DNA from: Bacillota bacterium
Lineage (GTDB): Bacteria; Bacillota; Clostridia; Christensenellales; Aristaeellaceae
DNA length: 13,584 nt
Direction of reading: 5' to 3'
Assembly: GCA_023435435.1 (NCBI GenBank)
Contig: JAEYRW010000001.1
Location: forward strand, 1 to 13,584
A model generated the notes under the pieces. The model searched no databases, had not been told where the DNA came from, and saw only the letters and a list, made by a program, of their open reading frames with translations. A program made the position numbers and the translations under genes. Below are positions 12,703 through 13,584 of the stretch, piece after piece; the first letter of the stretch is position 1, and every line of letters begins with the position of its first letter.

Positions 12703-13263
12703 TTATTCGTATCTTCCGGCGTATGCCGCCTTCGCAAGTGCCGTCAGTTCGGCCACGAGGGCGGTTTTTTCGCGGGTATAGCCGTCGCGGTCGTGCTCGT
12801 AAGGCTTCCAAAGGGAAATCTTGCGCGCCTCGTATTTTTTCGCGGCGTCGGGATGGCCGTTCAGATAATCCCGGAAGTACAGCTCGTCGTGATCGCCGGT
12901 TCTGCGCGCGTGCAGGTGGAAGACGCGTTCCGCGAAACCGTCCGGCGTGTAGCCCCGGCTGAACGAGAGCCGGCCGGGGGATTCGGACATGAGGGAATAG
13001 CCCGCCGCGCGGAGGGATTCCTTGAGCGCCGCGGGTTCGTCCGTCTCGACGAGGATGTCGACGGTGGGCTTGGCCCAGATGGCGGGAACGGCCGTGGAAC
13101 CGATGTGGCTCATCCGGACGATTTTCTCCATGGGCAGAAAACCGGCGAGCCGCAGCCGCTCCTCGCCATACCAGTCCGCCCAGGCGGGGTTGTGTTCCGT
13201 CAGAATGATGGGGAAAAGCTGCCAAAGCTCCTCCAGTGTCATCTCGGAAAGTTGTTTCCTCAT
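12703..13263 (-). CDS. GrpB family protein
   Basis: The 186-residue product belongs to the GrpB family (UPF0157-like), related by fold to nucleotidyltransferases. Key sequence: HIGSTAVPAIWAKPTVDILVE (residues 53-73), with the G-S pair and the Asp of the DI(L/M)VE strand that define the family. The N-terminus EMTLEELWQLFPIILTEHNPAWADWY (7-32) is a type I know from Clostridia. The C-terminal part has LYFRDYLNGHPDAAKKYEARK (about 129-149), also typical. Length fits the family (170-190). No substrate is firmly established for the family, so I give no reaction. ATG 13263 overlaps the ferredoxin stop by four bases (ATGA), so it is coupled to that gene. It converges with plsY, with 7 bp between the stops. 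Confidence 0.88.
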   Translation of the reverse strand: MRKQLSEMTLEELWQLFPIILTEHNPAWADWYGEERLRLAGFLPMEKIVRMSHIGSTAVPAIWAKPTVDILVETDEPAALKESLRAAGYSLMSESPGRLSFSRGYTPDGFAERVFHLHARRTGDHDELYFRDYLNGHPDAAKKYEARKISLWKPYEHDRDGYTREKTALVAELTALAKAAYAGRYE

Positions 13264-13451
13264 TCGTCGTCCTCCAGATCGGGATCAAAGGGGCAGGCGG
13301 CGAGACAGCACCCGCAATCCTCGCATCCATCGTCCACGACGGGCGCGGGAAAGCCGAGCTCGTTTGTTTCAAACGAAATGTGCGCGCAAACGTCGCACGC
13401 GCCGCAGCCCGTGCACTGAAAAAGCTCCGTGATCTTCCGGATGTTCGCCAT
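13260..13451 (-). CDS. Small two-cluster 4Fe-4S ferredoxin-like protein
   Basis: The 63-residue product carries two cysteine groups. The second is standard: C43, C46, C49 and C53 followed by Pro (CEDCGCC...CP). The first is C13, C16, C19, C22, so its last gap is two residues where bacterial ferredoxins usually have three and then Pro. Between them lies FETNELGFPAPVVDDG, a loop like the F..DE.GF.YP stretch found in F420-hydrogenase beta-type ferredoxin domains. The acidic C-terminus ends DLEDDE. I chose the ATG at 13451 (minus strand), with GGGGAGAG upstream; a TTG at 13505 would add an Arg-rich stretch that does not look coding. It is coupled to grpB. Its electron partner is unknown. Confidence 0.82.
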   Translation of the reverse strand: MANIRKITELFQCTGCGACDVCAHISFETNELGFPAPVVDDGCEDCGCCLAACPFDPDLEDDE

Positions 13452-13465
13452 GGTTCTCTCCCCGG

Positions 13466-13546
13466 GGCGGGGAAGCTTTCGCAGCCCTTGCGCGCCTTCC
13501 CGCAATGTTCACTCGGCGGTGCGGGGCTTGGGCCTCCGCGCCGCCG
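13466..13546 (-). promoter_or_regulatory. Structured leader upstream of the ferredoxin gene
   Basis: CGGCGGTGCGG (13514-13524) can pair with CCGCGCCGCCG (13536-13546) over 11 positions with a single G.U pair and an 11-nt loop. A second inverted pair, GGGAAG (13470-13475) with CTTCCC (13496-13501), lies between it and the ferredoxin start. Neither is followed by a T-run on either strand. I see no good -35/-10 pair for the minus strand in the remaining 130 bp, so the promoter may lie beyond the window. Confidence 0.5.
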
Positions 13547-13584
13547 ACACAAAACAATGGCATTTCAACCCAGTATGGGATTCG

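Noticed and set aside
12690..12712. Bidirectional terminator between the convergent plsY and grpB genes
   Set aside because: Only a weak ACGA/TCGT stem is visible with a short A/T run; too weak to call.
12362..13552. Antisense-side open frame of 396 codons spanning plsY and the GrpB/ferredoxin genes
   Set aside because: It overlaps three well-supported genes and has low-complexity, Arg-rich content.
13550..13584. Part of a tRNA (GATTCG and CCCAGTATGGG near the window end)
   Set aside because: No cloverleaf can be drawn from the bases available; the hairpin has only four pairs.

Overview
The window is the late (structural and lysis) half of a siphovirus-like prophage, followed by a few bacterial chromosomal genes. 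The DNA is very GC-rich by eye (about two thirds G+C), with strong AGGAGG-type ribosome binding sites, frequent GTG/TTG starts and four-base ATGA overlaps. The flanking genes are a PlsY-family acyltransferase, a small 4Fe-4S ferredoxin and a GrpB protein whose N-terminus is of a type common in Clostridia. Together these suggest a GC-rich Clostridia-type Firmicute, perhaps a gut Oscillospiraceae or Christensenellales relative. That placement is inferred from protein style, not demonstrated.

Layout. Positions 1-254 hold a tandem 97-bp repeat made from the 3' end of an upstream gene, probably the terminase large subunit. Then all on the + strand come the portal (266-1543), scaffold (1556-2005), P22-type coat protein (2047-3162), four small neck/head-completion genes (3220-4599), tail tube (4612-5025), a two-frame tail assembly chaperone with a plausible -1 frameshift signal (5035-5666), and a very short tape measure protein (5731-6273). 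They are followed by a DUF6711-like tail-tip protein (6287-6640), one 1199-residue hub/shaft/receptor-binding polypeptide (6642-10241), two small tail-fibre-linked genes (10254-10636), an endolysin (10653-11405), a small membrane protein (11402-11659) and a holin (11671-11940). A strong intrinsic terminator at 11946-11973 closes this unit. I see no internal promoter, so the late genes are probably one transcript.

After the terminator, a near-consensus extended -10 promoter at 12004-12032 drives a PlsY homologue whose predicted transcript begins at its AUG (leaderless). Convergent to it, on the - strand, lies a translationally coupled ferredoxin-GrpB pair (13451-12703). Its leader contains a strong hairpin.

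How it works together. Portal, scaffold and coat build the procapsid; the neck proteins close it and join the tail. The tube polymerises on the tape measure/chaperone complex, and the hub protein closes the tip and carries the receptor-binding region. The endolysin, small membrane protein and holin release progeny. The points most worth a second look are the tiny tape measure, the terminal-gene tandem repeat, the decapeptide-repeat shaft fused to the hub, the chaperone frameshift signal and the leaderless plsY promoter. I did not find a wholly unknown system such as a defence island, retron or CRISPR in this window.
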